Of a stretch of DNA of 37,170 nt, positions 8,598 through 18,272 are shown piece by piece. Each line of letters starts with the position of its first letter. Positions within the stretch are counted from its first letter, which is position 1. Origin of the DNA: Campylobacteraceae bacterium (GTDB lineage Bacteria; Campylobacterota; Campylobacteria; Campylobacterales; BB28); NCBI GenBank assembly GCA_016744535.1, contig JADGEE010000020.1, positions 1 through 37,170 of the forward strand, read 5' to 3'. The notes under the pieces were generated by a model. The model was given only the letters and a program-made list of their open reading frames with translations. It had not been told where the DNA came from and ran no database searches. The position numbers and the translations under genes were made by a program.

Positions 8598-9505
8598 TAA
8601 TTATTCCTTTTTGAATCTAACCAAACCATTAAACCCTTTTGTGCGTGAAGTCTATTTTCTGCTTCATCAAATACAACACTCTTAGCTCCCTCAATAATTT
8701 CTTCACTCACCTCTTTGCCACGATATGCTGGTAAACAGTGTAGAAATATTGCATCCTTTTTTGCTAAATTCATTAAAGAGTTATCTACGATAAAGCCTTC
8801 AAAATCTTTAATTCTCTTCTCTTTTTCATCCTCTTGACCCATTGAAATCCAAGTATCAGTTGTTACAACATCAGCATTAGCCACAGCTTCTTTTGGATTA
8901 TTTGAAATTTTAATATTACTTAAATCTAAATTTTTTAAAAGTTCACTATCTATCTCATAACCATTAGGAGTAGCTACTCTTAACTCAAACCCTAGCTTAC
9001 TTGCTAAAATAGCCCAACTATGAGTCATATTATTTCCATCTCCAACATAAGCTACAATTGGATTTTTATCTTTTTTATGTTCAATCATAGTCATATAATC
9101 AGCTAATAGTTGAATAGGATGAAACTCATCAGTCAAACCATTTATGACAGGAACTTTTGAATATTTTGCAAACTCTTCAATCATACTTTGTGAAAATGTT
9201 CTAATCATAACCATATCAACCATTCTTGAGATTACTCTTGCAGTATCACTAACTGGCTCACCACGCCCTAATTGAATATCTTTATTTGATAAAAATAACC
9301 CAACACCACCTAATTGGTATATCCCAACTTCAAAACTAACTCTTGTTCTAGTTGAGCTTTTTTCAAAAATCATCCCTAAAGTTTTATTTTTTAAATATGG
9401 CTTTAATTCACCTTGTTTAGTTTCAGCTTTTATTTTGATTGCTAAATTTATAATTTCTAAAATTTCTTCTTTTGAAAACTCTTTTAGTGTTAAGAAGTGT
9501 CTCAC
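8597..9505 (-). CDS. argF: Ornithine carbamoyltransferase
   Basis: The enzyme joins carbamoyl phosphate and ornithine to form citrulline in arginine synthesis. The 302-residue sequence has the carbamoyl-phosphate motif STRTR at residues 51-55, the segment [11 protein letters not shown], and the ornithine-side HCLP at residues 256-259. These separate it from aspartate carbamoyltransferase. The start is GTG at 9505 with AAGGTT just upstream. It is first in the argF-UPF0763-hemN operon. The 61-base gap behind it is AT-rich and may hold its promoter. Confidence 0.95.
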   Translation of the reverse strand: MRHFLTLKEFSKEEILEIINLAIKIKAETKQGELKPYLKNKTLGMIFEKSSTRTRVSFEVGIYQLGGVGLFLSNKDIQLGRGEPVSDTARVISRMVDMVMIRTFSQSMIEEFAKYSKVPVINGLTDEFHPIQLLADYMTMIEHKKDKNPIVAYVGDGNNMTHSWAILASKLGFELRVATPNGYEIDSELLKNLDLSNIKISNNPKEAVANADVVTTDTWISMGQEDEKEKRIKDFEGFIVDNSLMNLAKKDAIFLHCLPAYRGKEVSEEIIEGAKSVVFDEAENRLHAQKGLMVWLDSKRNN

Positions 9506-9566
9506 GACTAACCTTTTTTAAATATTTTTAATCTTTCATTTTATCATAATTATTATAATTATTTTT

Positions 9567-10403
9567 TTAACCCATTTTATCTATCTCTTCTTTTATATTA
9601 TCTTTTATTATATCTTTTATCTCATCAATTTCTATAAATGAAAATTTATCACTATTTTTAAATGAATCTACTATTTTTATATTAAAATTCACACTCAATT
9701 CTTCTTTAATCTCTATCACATCTTTATTATAATGATTTCCACTAACTAATAAAATTGGTACAATTTGAATCTCTATATTTTTGTTATTATCACTATTTTG
9801 GTTTTTAATATCTCTAATTAAGGCTTCTTTTATAGCATAAAATGGAAATGAACCCTCTAATGAACAAAAATAATTTTTAGGATTTAAAACTTTTAATAAT
9901 TGACTTACATAATCAATTGATGCTATTCCATTTGTCTCAAAATCAGGTGTTCCGTGCATAATATATAAATTAACTGTATTAGGATTTTGAACTCTTAACT
10001 TATCATCAATTGCTTTTATAGCTAAAGTAGTAGATTTATTTTTACTAAAAACTGCTTTTGTTGTTTTAATATTTGAAAGTGAAAACTCTCTAAAGCCTTT
10101 AACTGTTCTTTTTACTAAATTGTGCTCGTCAGTTGGAAATAGATTAATTGAAGATACAATAATTTTACGATAACCCTCTAAATCTAAGTTCGCTAAAGAT
10201 TGTGGAAGATTTTTAAAAATTATCTTTTTTTTCTTTAATTTTTTAATTACCATTTTTGATGAAAATGATAGATACACATCAATATTTTTAAATTCACTTT
10301 CGATATACTTTTTTAACTCTAAATACTTATCTTGTTCGATGATTGAGCCAAAACAAGATAGTAAAATAGCTTTATCTTTATTATAATGTCGAAATCTTTT
10401 CAT
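9567..10403 (-). CDS. cbiK: CbiK-like anaerobic cobalt chelatase
   Basis: The 278-residue protein resembles sirohydrochlorin cobaltochelatase CbiK, which inserts Co2+ in the anaerobic B12 route. It opens with KAILLSCFGS, the family's early beta strand and loop. It has a metal-ligand histidine in IMHGTPDFETNGI and a second in PILLVSGNHYNKDV (family pattern 'P.mlVaGdH..nDm'). No signal peptide is seen, so it is probably cytoplasmic. It is divergent from cbiA across 50 bases, which fits a shared cobalamin role. Some family members act in haem transport or as nickel or iron chelatases, so the metal is inferred. Confidence 0.75.
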   Translation of the reverse strand: MKRFRHYNKDKAILLSCFGSIIEQDKYLELKKYIESEFKNIDVYLSFSSKMVIKKLKKKKIIFKNLPQSLANLDLEGYRKIIVSSINLFPTDEHNLVKRTVKGFREFSLSNIKTTKAVFSKNKSTTLAIKAIDDKLRVQNPNTVNLYIMHGTPDFETNGIASIDYVSQLLKVLNPKNYFCSLEGSFPFYAIKEALIRDIKNQNSDNNKNIEIQIVPILLVSGNHYNKDVIEIKEELSVNFNIKIVDSFKNSDKFSFIEIDEIKDIIKDNIKEEIDKMG

Positions 10404-10453
10404 ATAATTAACCTCTTTTTAATTTTTAATGAAATTATACCAAAAGGAATAAA

Positions 10454-11728
10454 ATGCCAAAAGCTATCGCAATAACTGCTACAAATTCAGGAAGTGGAAA
10501 AACTCTATTATCTATGGCTTTACTTAATCATTTTAAAGATAGAGCAAGAGCCTTTAAAGTTGGTCCAGATTTTATAGATCCACAATTTCATCAATATATT
10601 ACTAAAAATGCCTCTATTAATTTAGATGGATTTATAATGAATGAGAATCAAATCAAATGGTTATTTAATCACTACTTAGATGATAAAATAGGGCTTATAG
10701 AAGGAGTTATGGGCTTTTATGATGGCTTAGAAAGAAAAGCTTCAACTTATGATATTACAACTATTTTAAATATTCCAACTATTTTAATATTATCTGCAAA
10801 GGGAACTTATACCACACTTTTGGCGATATTAAAAGGGATGCTAGAGTATAAAAAAAACAGTATTAAAACAGTTGTTTTAAATCATATTTCAAGTCAAATG
10901 CACTATACAATGATAAAAAATTTAATAGAGGCTGAATTTGATATTAAAGTTTTAGGCTTTATTAAAAAGGATTTAAAGAGTATCACTTCAAGACACTTAG
11001 GACTTAATTTGAATGAGCTTGAAAGCGGTGAGATAAGAGAAATTTCAAATGAAGTTTTAGAAAATTTAAATTTAAAAGAGTTAGAAAAATTAGCTGAATT
11101 TATTCCACCCAAAATTGATTTTTATCCATTTGAAAAAGTTCCTAAAAGTAATTTAACTCTAGGAGTTGTATATGATGAAAATTTTTCATTTTTATATTAT
11201 GATAATTTACAATTATTTAAAAAAATATTTAAAGAAGTTAAAATAATTTCGGCTGTAAATGATGATATAATTTCAAAAGATATTGACAATTTATATATTT
11301 GTGGTGGATATGTGGAGACAAAAGAGGCTTATTCTAAAATTAAAAATTCAAATAAATTTAAAGAATCTCTAATAGAATTTTCAAAAACAAAACCCATTTA
11401 TGCAGAGTGTGCAGGACTTATCTATTTAGGTAATAAAATTGATGATTTTAAAATGAGTGGAATTTTAAATATTGATTTTACTATGCAAGATAAAAGAGAA
11501 CGATTAGGGTATTATTTAGCAAAAGATAATTTGAAAGATACAATTTATAAAGGTCACGCTTTTCACTACTCAAAACCATTAAATATAGAAAATGGAATTT
11601 GGCAATTAGCTAAAAGAGATAATTTTAAAATTAATGGAACTTGGAAAAAAAAGAAAGTAGTAGGGACATATTTACATACTATGTTTAGAAGTGAATTAAA
11701 TATTATAAATAGTTATTTAAAAGGATAG
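10454..11728 (+). CDS. cbiA: Cobyrinate a,c-diamide synthase
   Basis: The enzyme amidates the a and c side chains of cobyrinate using ATP and glutamine. The N-terminal half has a P-loop (ATNSGSGKT, residues 9-17), KVGPDFIDP and EGVMGFYDGL, all typical of CbiA/CobB. The C-terminal half is a class I glutamine amidotransferase-like domain with the cysteine in YAECAGLIYLG (about residue 319) and a histidine in GHAFHYSKP. The length of 424 is slightly short for the family. AAAGGA lies before the ATG. Adjacent cbiK supports the anaerobic pathway and therefore the symbol cbiA over cobB. Confidence 0.88.
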   Translation: MPKAIAITATNSGSGKTLLSMALLNHFKDRARAFKVGPDFIDPQFHQYITKNASINLDGFIMNENQIKWLFNHYLDDKIGLIEGVMGFYDGLERKASTYDITTILNIPTILILSAKGTYTTLLAILKGMLEYKKNSIKTVVLNHISSQMHYTMIKNLIEAEFDIKVLGFIKKDLKSITSRHLGLNLNELESGEIREISNEVLENLNLKELEKLAEFIPPKIDFYPFEKVPKSNLTLGVVYDENFSFLYYDNLQLFKKIFKEVKIISAVNDDIISKDIDNLYICGGYVETKEAYSKIKNSNKFKESLIEFSKTKPIYAECAGLIYLGNKIDDFKMSGILNIDFTMQDKRERLGYYLAKDNLKDTIYKGHAFHYSKPLNIENGIWQLAKRDNFKINGTWKKKKVVGTYLHTMFRSELNIINSYLKG

Positions 11729-11730
11729 TG

Positions 11731-12657
11731 ATGGTTTTTGAAAATGTCTCTTTTTTAGAAAAATTAAATCAAAGTGAGCTAGATAAATATATTATAACCC
11801 CAAATAGGAAAAAAAATAACTTAAATTTATTTAAAACAGCGTTAATGCTTTCAGCCCAAAATATAAAACATTTAAATAAATTAAATATCCTAACTTCTGA
11901 TATAGTTATTATTAATCTTGAAGATGGAGTTTCTACTGAACTTAAACCAATTGCTTTACGATTAGCTTCTGTTTTTATCTCAAATTTAAAGAGTAGTTAC
12001 TCTAAAATTGTAGTTAGAATCAACCCATTAAATGAGGGTGGTGAAGATGAGATAAAATTATTAAATAGAGTTAAACCTGATGCCATAAGAATCCCAAAAG
12101 TAAAAGATGAGAGTGATGTTATAAGAGCTTTAAGTTTGATTGATAATGATATTGAAGTTGATTTATCAATAGAAACAAAAGAATCACTTCATAACTTATC
12201 TAAATTAAGAGTTGATAATAGAGTGAAGAGAGTCTATTTAGGGATTTTAGATATGTTAGAGAGTTTAGATTTACCACAAGCTATTTTAAAAAGAGATAAT
12301 CCAACAATAGATTATATTTTATCAAAGTTTTTAATTGACTCAAAACTTTCAGGATTAATTCCAATTTCATTTGTTTTTCAAGAGTATAAAAATTTAGAGG
12401 AGTTTACTAAGTGGTGTGAATATGAAAAAGCTATCGGTTATGAGGGTAAGGGAGTTATTTCACCAAAGCAAGTTAAAATTGCAAATACTATATTTAAAAT
12501 AGAAGATGAAATTATAAATAGAGCTAAATATATAAAAAAGAAGTTTGAAGAGATGAAAAAAAAGGAAATAACTGGTTTTAGTGATGGAAAATATGGATTT
12601 ATAGATGAGCCAATCTATAAAGATAGTTTAAATATTTTAAATAGAGTTAGAAAGTAA
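11731..12657 (+). CDS. CitE-like HpcH/HpaI aldolase/citrate lyase family protein
   Basis: I prefer ATG 11731 over GTG 11728 because AAGGA (11721-11725) is five bases from the ATG. The 308-residue protein fits the CoA-ester lyase family: IVIINLEDGVS carries the Mg-binding glutamate region, VVRINPL the binding arginine, VDLSIETKESL the next acidic strand, and the C-terminus has GYEGKGVISPKQVKIAN (family 'GF.GK..IHP.Q'). The usual N-terminal RS.LFVPG segment is not recognisable, so the substrate is uncertain. It follows cbiA with no gap and is probably co-transcribed, though no link to cobalamin is obvious. Confidence 0.7.
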   Translation: MVFENVSFLEKLNQSELDKYIITPNRKKNNLNLFKTALMLSAQNIKHLNKLNILTSDIVIINLEDGVSTELKPIALRLASVFISNLKSSYSKIVVRINPLNEGGEDEIKLLNRVKPDAIRIPKVKDESDVIRALSLIDNDIEVDLSIETKESLHNLSKLRVDNRVKRVYLGILDMLESLDLPQAILKRDNPTIDYILSKFLIDSKLSGLIPISFVFQEYKNLEEFTKWCEYEKAIGYEGKGVISPKQVKIANTIFKIEDEIINRAKYIKKKFEEMKKKEITGFSDGKYGFIDEPIYKDSLNILNRVRK

Positions 12658-12703
12658 AAATTAGATAATATCAACTTAATTTAATTTTAACTCTTTTACC
12701 TAC

Positions 12704-12743
12704 TATAAGTATATAATCAAAATAAATATAGAATATACTTATA
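12704..12743. repeat. Inverted repeat with extra half site upstream of signalling operon
   Basis: TATAAGTATAT (12704-12714) and its exact complement ATATACTTATA (12733-12743) are 18 bases apart. A third TATAAGTA lies at 12757-12764, directly before the ribosome site of the 12775 gene. This could be an operator for a dimeric regulator. The sequence is AT-only apart from one G/C per arm, so chance cannot be excluded. Confidence 0.4.
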
Positions 12744-12774
12744 ATAATATTATGTTTATAAGTAAAGGCTTTGT

Positions 12775-13902
12775 ATGATTGGACAAAAAGTTTTAATAGT
12801 TGATGATACACCAAAAAATATCCAAGTTGTTGCAAGTGTTTTAAAAGATAAAAACTATTCACTCTCATTTGCAAGCAGTGGTACAAAAGCGATTGAACTT
12901 TGTAATAAAAATATTTTTGATTTAATTTTATTAGATGTAATGATGCCTAAACTTAATGGATTTGAGACTTGTGAAGAGATTAAAAAGAAAAATGAGTATA
13001 AAGATGTACCAATTATATTTTTAACTGCTAAAACTGATTTAGAAAGTATTATAAAAGGTTTTGATGTTGGGGGGATTGATTACATTACAAAACCGTTTAA
13101 TTCCAAAGAGTTACTCTCTCGTGTTAATACCCATCTTAAAGTTAGAAAATTAAGTTATGAATTAATTGAATCTGAAAAAATGGCACTATTAGGTAGTTTA
13201 GTGGCTGGAGTTGCACACGAAATAAATACTCCTATTGGTGTTTGTGTCACGGCTACTTCAACTTTAAATTCAAGAATAGAGGAACTTCTAAATCATCCTA
13301 TTTTTGAAAAATTAAATGATGAGAAGAGAGAATATTTTCAAACTCATATAATTGAACTTAATAAATTAACACTTAGTAACTTATCAAAAGCCTCATCACT
13401 TATTAAGAGTTTTAAGAAAGTAGCAGTTGAGCAGACGCACGAGGAGATAAGAGAAATTAAATTGTGTCAATATTTAAGTGAAGTAGTAGAGACACTAAGC
13501 CCACAATATAAAAAAGCTAATCATAAATTTAAATTAAATTGTAATGATGAAATCTGTATTAAAACTTATACAGGAGTGATTGGACAAATTTTGACAAATT
13601 TAGTTATGAATTCTATAATTCACGGTTTTAAAAATAAAAAAAATAAATTAATGAAACTTAATTTAATTGATAAAGATGATTTTATAGAACTTATATATGA
13701 GGATAATGGAGTTGGAATTGATAAAGAGTATAGAAAAAAAATATTTGAGCCATTTTTTACTACAAATAGGGAAATTGGCTCTGGACTTGGAATGAATATA
13801 GTTCAAAATATTGTAATTCAGAAGTTAAAAGGTAATATCTCATTAATAGATACTACAAATGGAGTAGAGTTTTTAATAAAATTTCCAAAGGATTTAAGTT
13901 GA
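12775..13902 (+). CDS. REC-HisKA-HATPase signalling protein
   Basis: The 375-residue cytoplasmic protein has a receiver domain at residues 1-120 (VLIVDD, phospho-aspartate in LILLDVMMP, lysine in YITKPF). A kinase follows with its H-box at about residue 149 (GVAHEINTPI) and ATP-binding motifs NLVMNSIIHG, DNGVGI, FFTT and GSGLGMNI. No membrane helix or sensor domain is seen, so its input is likely the receiver, phosphorylated by another kinase. It is first of three overlapping genes with the REC-kinase at 13899 and the hybrid kinase at 15070. An inverted repeat lies in its upstream region. Confidence 0.88.
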   Translation: MIGQKVLIVDDTPKNIQVVASVLKDKNYSLSFASSGTKAIELCNKNIFDLILLDVMMPKLNGFETCEEIKKKNEYKDVPIIFLTAKTDLESIIKGFDVGGIDYITKPFNSKELLSRVNTHLKVRKLSYELIESEKMALLGSLVAGVAHEINTPIGVCVTATSTLNSRIEELLNHPIFEKLNDEKREYFQTHIIELNKLTLSNLSKASSLIKSFKKVAVEQTHEEIREIKLCQYLSEVVETLSPQYKKANHKFKLNCNDEICIKTYTGVIGQILTNLVMNSIIHGFKNKKNKLMKLNLIDKDDFIELIYEDNGVGIDKEYRKKIFEPFFTTNREIGSGLGMNIVQNIVIQKLKGNISLIDTTNGVEFLIKFPKDLS

Positions 13903-15077
13903 GAGATTGCTGTTATACTCCAGATAAATGGGATGTACTTATTGTAGATAATGAAATTGATATATTAAATGTAACAAAATTTGCTCTTTTTAACTTTAAA
14001 TATATGGATAAAAAATTAAATTTAATAAATGCTTCTTCAAAAGCTGAAGCTATGGAGAAGTTAAAAGCGAATCCCAATATCTCTGTAGCTTTTATTGATA
14101 TTATTATGGAAGAAAACGATTCAGGATTGAAGTTAGTTGAATATATTAGAAAAGAGTTAAATAATTACAAAATTAGACTTGTAATTAGAACTGGGCAACC
14201 TGGAGACTATCCAGAGAGAAAAGTGATAGAAAAATATGAGATAAATGACTATAAATCTAAAGATGAATTAACCGAAGATGAACTTTTTTGTACTATGACT
14301 ACTGCAATTAGAGGATATTGTGATTTAATTATGCTTGAATACTATAAAGAGCTTGAACACCAATTGATACAAGATTCTAAAATGTCAAGTATGGGTGAAA
14401 TGATAGGAATGATAGCACATCAGTGGCAACAACCATTAAATTTAATGAGTTTGATTACAGGTGAATTGGAAATGTCACATAGTAGTAATAATTTAGATGT
14501 ATTTAATTTTGAAAGTTTTATTAATAGAACATATAATCAAATACATTATATGTCTCAAACTATAAATGATTTTAGAGGTTTTTTAAAACCAGATAGAGAA
14601 AAAAAATTATTTAATGTAAAAAAAAGTCTGGAATCTATATTTACTATTTTAGATGTTATTTTAAAACAGAAAAATATTAAATATGCTCTTAATTCAGAGA
14701 ATAACTATCTCTTAAATGGTTATGAAACAGAATTTAAACAAGCTGTTATAAATATAATTACAAATGCAAAAGATGTTCTTAGTGAAAAGATAATAGAAAA
14801 AGGATTTATAAAAATTAATATAAAATTAATTAATAATGAAATTATAATATCAATTAAAGATAATGGAGGAGGAGTTGATAAAAGATTATTACCAAATAAA
14901 CTATTTGAAAATTATATAACTACAAAAGGTTTAAAAGGCACAGGAATGGGTCTATATATCACAAAACATGTTATAGAAAATAGTTTTAATGGAAAAATTT
15001 TGTGTAAAAATTGGAAAAGAGGTGCTGAATTTATAATAAAAATGCCTAATGTTAAAGTAGGAATTATTAGTGATTAA
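13899..15077 (+). CDS. Receiver-domain histidine kinase (HQWQQPL type)
   Basis: This 392-residue cytoplasmic protein starts at TTG 13899, overlapping the preceding stop (TTGA). Residues 12-145 are a receiver-like domain (VLIVDNEIDIL, AFIDIIMEENDSG) with the characteristic IRTGQPG and INDYKSKDELT, known from response regulators of the DUF3369 type. The kinase H-box is IAHQWQQPLN near residue 171, a Campylobacterota hallmark. ATP-site motifs are NIITNAKD, DNGGGV and GTGMGLYI. It overlaps the next gene by eight bases, so the three are one translational unit and probably one phospho-signalling pathway. Confidence 0.85.
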   Translation: MRDCCYTPDKWDVLIVDNEIDILNVTKFALFNFKYMDKKLNLINASSKAEAMEKLKANPNISVAFIDIIMEENDSGLKLVEYIRKELNNYKIRLVIRTGQPGDYPERKVIEKYEINDYKSKDELTEDELFCTMTTAIRGYCDLIMLEYYKELEHQLIQDSKMSSMGEMIGMIAHQWQQPLNLMSLITGELEMSHSSNNLDVFNFESFINRTYNQIHYMSQTINDFRGFLKPDREKKLFNVKKSLESIFTILDVILKQKNIKYALNSENNYLLNGYETEFKQAVINIITNAKDVLSEKIIEKGFIKINIKLINNEIIISIKDNGGGVDKRLLPNKLFENYITTKGLKGTGMGLYITKHVIENSFNGKILCKNWKRGAEFIIKMPNVKVGIISD

Positions 15078-17628
15078 AGTTAGTATTTTATCTATATTAT
15101 TGATTAATACTCTATTTGGAAATGAGAAAGTGACACTTCAATTAAAATGGTTTAACTCTTTTCAATTTGCAGGTTACTATATGGCAAAAGAGAAAGGTTA
15201 TTATAAAGATTCTAAAATAGATTTAGAAATTAGAGAGTTAAAAGCAAATCAAAATATAATTACTGATATTATAAATAAAAAGGTAAATTATGCAATTGCT
15301 GATTCTGGAATTTTAGTAAATAGATTAAAAGGTGAGCCAGTAGTTGCATTAATGGCACTCTTTCAACACTCTCCAGTAGTTTTATTAACTAAAAAATCTT
15401 CTGAATTAATCGATCCATCTCAACTTAAAAATAGAAAAATTATGCTTGAGAGTGAAGGAACTCACGATGCTTCAATAATTGCTATGTTAAAAGAATCAGG
15501 AGTTAATTTAGATGATATAGAGATAGAGAAATATACTTATGACATTAATGATTTAATTGAAGATAGAGTTGATGCTATGAGTGCATATATCTCGTATGAG
15601 CCATATCTGCTAAAAGAGAAAGGAGTCGAATTTAATACTATAAATCCCATAAATTATGGATTAGATTTTTATGGAGACATTCTATTTACATCAGAGAGTG
15701 AAATTGATAAAAATTTTCAAAGAACGCAAAACTTTATAAATGCTTCTAAAAAAGGATGGGAATATGCTTTTAATAATATTGATGAAACGATAAATTTAAT
15801 TATAAAAAAGTATAAATATAAGGGTAATAAAAAAGCATTAAAATTTGAAGCTAAAGAGATGAAAAAATTGATACTTCCAAATTTAATAGAGATTGGTCAA
15901 ATGAATTTAGCTAGATTTGAGAGAATTGCAAATGTATATTTAGAACAAAAATTAATAAATGATAAATTAAATTTAAAAGGTTTTTTATATAATCCTCAAA
16001 AACAACAAACTTATAATTATATATATATTTTAATTGCTACTATTTTCATATTAATAAGTCTTTTTTTATATTTTTTAAATTTACAATTAAAAAAATTAAT
16101 AGAGAAAAAAACAAAAGAATTACAAGATACTAATAAAAAGTTATCTATTGCAAAAGATGAAGCAGAACACGCCAATATTGTAAAAAGTGAATTTTTAGCA
16201 AATATGAGTCACGAAATTAGAACACCATTAAATTCTGTTATCGGTTTTACGGAATTGCTTGAGAGTATTATTGTAAATGAGAGAGAAAAAACTTACTTAA
16301 ATGCTATAAAATCAAGTGGAAAAACATTACTAACACTAATTAATGATATATTAGATTTATCTAAAATAGAGGCTAGAAAACTTCAAATAAACTTAGAAGC
16401 TATAAATATTTATAGTCTTTTTGCAGAAATAGAGAGAATTTTTAGTCTTAAAATTAAAGAGAAAAATTTAGAATTTAAAATTAAAATTGAATCAGATGTT
16501 CCAAAAGCTTTGATTTTAGATGAGATTAGAGTTAGACAAGTTTTAATAAATTTAATCTCTAATGCTATTAAATTTACAGATTCTGGATTTGTAAGTTTAA
16601 ATGCAAAAGTAAAAATAAACCCTACATATTTAAGTGATTTAAATTTAATATTAGAGATAAGTGATAGCGGAGTTGGAATAAAAGAGAGTGAACAAAAGAA
16701 AATTTTTGGTTCATTTGAACAACAAGATGGACAATCAAATAGAAAATATGGTGGAACTGGATTAGGTCTAGCCATAACTAAAAAACTTTGTGAAATTATG
16801 GGTGGTAAAGTTTCAGTTAAAAGTCAAAAAGATGTAGGCTCAACTTTCCAAATATATTTTAAAGATGTTGCTGTTAGCTCTGTTGAAGTCTCAAGCAAAG
16901 ATGATAATGATTTTGAGATAGATGCCATTATTTTTAAGAGAGCTATTTTACTTGTAGTTGATGATATAGAACCAAATAGAATGGTAGTTATAGAAAACTT
17001 TAAAAATACAAATATTACTCCAATTGATGCCTCAAATGGTGAAATAGCAATTATGAAAGCTAGAGAAACTAAACCTGATATTATCTTAATGGATATAAGA
17101 ATGCCTGTAATGGATGGTGTGGAGGCTACAAAAATACTAAAGAGTGATGAAAAATTAAAATCAATCCCTATTATCGCCTTAACAGCTTCAGTTATGGAGC
17201 ATCAAAAAAATAAGATAAAACATCTTTTTAATGGATTTTTACAAAAACCAATTAGTAGAAGAGGTCTTATAAGAGAGTTAATGAAATTTTTGCCTTATGA
17301 GAATAATATTAAAAAAGATAAACAAATTATAGAAGAAAAGTCAAAAAATATAAAAGAGATAGAAGAGTTTGTAAAAGAGTTAAGTGAACTTTATCCAATT
17401 TATGAAAATGCAAAAGATAATTCTGAATTTGAAGAGATAAAAAATTTTGCAATAGAGTTAAATACTATTGCTACTAAATATAGTGCAGAAAATTTTATAA
17501 ACTTTGCAACTTCTCTAATAAAAAGTGTAGATGAGTTTGATATTGAACAAATTGAAATTAAGATGGAAAAATTTAAAGATATTTATTTAAATTTAAAAAT
17601 AAAAGAAGAAAAAATAAAAGATAATTAA
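15070..17628 (+). CDS. Hybrid histidine kinase with THI5/NMT1-like periplasmic sensor
   Basis: The start is GTG 15070, inside the preceding gene. In order the 852 residues hold: a signal sequence; a periplasmic-binding domain at about 20-300 (VTLQLKWFNSFQFAGYYMA is the typical THI5/NMT1 opening); a transmembrane helix near 317-337; HisKA with NMSHEIRTPL near 380; HATPase with NLISNAIKFTD, DSGVGI and GGTGLGLAI; and a receiver with IILMDIRMP near 672. The last 100 residues are helical and look Hpt-like but have no HxxKG motif. THI5-like domains bind pyrimidines, taurine or nitrate-like ligands, so the ligand is open. It converges with the next gene, overlapping by four bases. Confidence 0.88.
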   Translation: MIKVSILSILLINTLFGNEKVTLQLKWFNSFQFAGYYMAKEKGYYKDSKIDLEIRELKANQNIITDIINKKVNYAIADSGILVNRLKGEPVVALMALFQHSPVVLLTKKSSELIDPSQLKNRKIMLESEGTHDASIIAMLKESGVNLDDIEIEKYTYDINDLIEDRVDAMSAYISYEPYLLKEKGVEFNTINPINYGLDFYGDILFTSESEIDKNFQRTQNFINASKKGWEYAFNNIDETINLIIKKYKYKGNKKALKFEAKEMKKLILPNLIEIGQMNLARFERIANVYLEQKLINDKLNLKGFLYNPQKQQTYNYIYILIATIFILISLFLYFLNLQLKKLIEKKTKELQDTNKKLSIAKDEAEHANIVKSEFLANMSHEIRTPLNSVIGFTELLESIIVNEREKTYLNAIKSSGKTLLTLINDILDLSKIEARKLQINLEAINIYSLFAEIERIFSLKIKEKNLEFKIKIESDVPKALILDEIRVRQVLINLISNAIKFTDSGFVSLNAKVKINPTYLSDLNLILEISDSGVGIKESEQKKIFGSFEQQDGQSNRKYGGTGLGLAITKKLCEIMGGKVSVKSQKDVGSTFQIYFKDVAVSSVEVSSKDDNDFEIDAIIFKRAILLVVDDIEPNRMVVIENFKNTNITPIDASNGEIAIMKARETKPDIILMDIRMPVMDGVEATKILKSDEKLKSIPIIALTASVMEHQKNKIKHLFNGFLQKPISRRGLIRELMKFLPYENNIKKDKQIIEEKSKNIKEIEEFVKELSELYPIYENAKDNSEFEEIKNFAIELNTIATKYSAENFINFATSLIKSVDEFDIEQIEIKMEKFKDIYLNLKIKEEKIKDN

Positions 17629-18272
17629 ATTTTAACTATATTCTTTAAAACTAAAACTTTTTTAAGATAATCTCTTGTTTCAGCTCTTGGATGTTTTGTT
17701 GTCAAAATATGATAAACTTCATTTGGACTTAATTGATTTATGATTTTTGTAGCCTTTTTTCTATCGCTAGAAAATACTTTAAGCACAGCCCCTGCTCCAC
17801 TATTATAAGAGGATATCATACAATACTCTAAGCTTTCTCTATTTTTAATTTTTCCTAAATATTTATCTAAAATAGTAAAGTATGCAACTCCTACTTCAAT
17901 ATTTAAATTTGGATTTTTAAGTTCGTGACGACTTGGCATTCCACTCTTTTTAAAGATTCGTTTATAGACATCAGCTCCAGCTGTTTCAGGTTTTATCTGC
18001 ATAAGTCCAGTTGCACCAGAGCTTTTATTTACAACTCTTGGATTAAAGTTACTCTCTTTTTTCATAATGGCTTTAACAAGTCTCTTGTCAATATTATATT
18101 TTTTTGCATATTTTTTTATTAAGTGGTCAAAGTCTGAACTTTGATACTTATCTTTTATACTTTTCATAACTCTATAATTTGAGTTTTTAAAATCTCTATA
18201 ATCAACCACAACTTTACTTGAACATCCAGTTATAAAAATAAAAAAAATTAAAACTAAAATTGACTTTTTCAT
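17625..18272 (-). CDS. MltC-like lytic transglycosylase lipoprotein
   Basis: The 215-residue protein has a lipoprotein signal with lipobox ITGC (Cys17). The transglycosylase domain has catalytic Glu73 in KKESNFNP, SSGATGLMQIKPETAG, and NLNIEVGVAYF. SGMPSRHELKNPNLNIEVG closely follows the MltC pattern (SG.PSR..L.dP..NId.G). It would cleave murein glycan strands at the cell envelope. It lacks the MltC N-terminal domain, so it is shorter than enterobacterial MltC. It is last gene of the gatC-pilT-dedA-pepA operon and shares TAATG with pepA. Confidence 0.85.
   Translation of the reverse strand: MKKSILVLIFFIFITGCSSKVVVDYRDFKNSNYRVMKSIKDKYQSSDFDHLIKKYAKKYNIDKRLVKAIMKKESNFNPRVVNKSSGATGLMQIKPETAGADVYKRIFKKSGMPSRHELKNPNLNIEVGVAYFTILDKYLGKIKNRESLEYCMISSYNSGAGAVLKVFSSDRKKATKIINQLSPNEVYHILTTKHPRAETRDYLKKVLVLKNIVKI

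Noticed and set aside
10404-10453. Possible cobalamin riboswitch before cbiA
   Set aside because: The 50-base gap is too short for the conserved B12-box structure and nothing resembles it.
16410-16775. Minus-strand 121-codon frame
   Set aside because: It lies wholly inside the hybrid kinase gene; the sense frame has clear HisKA and HATPase motifs.
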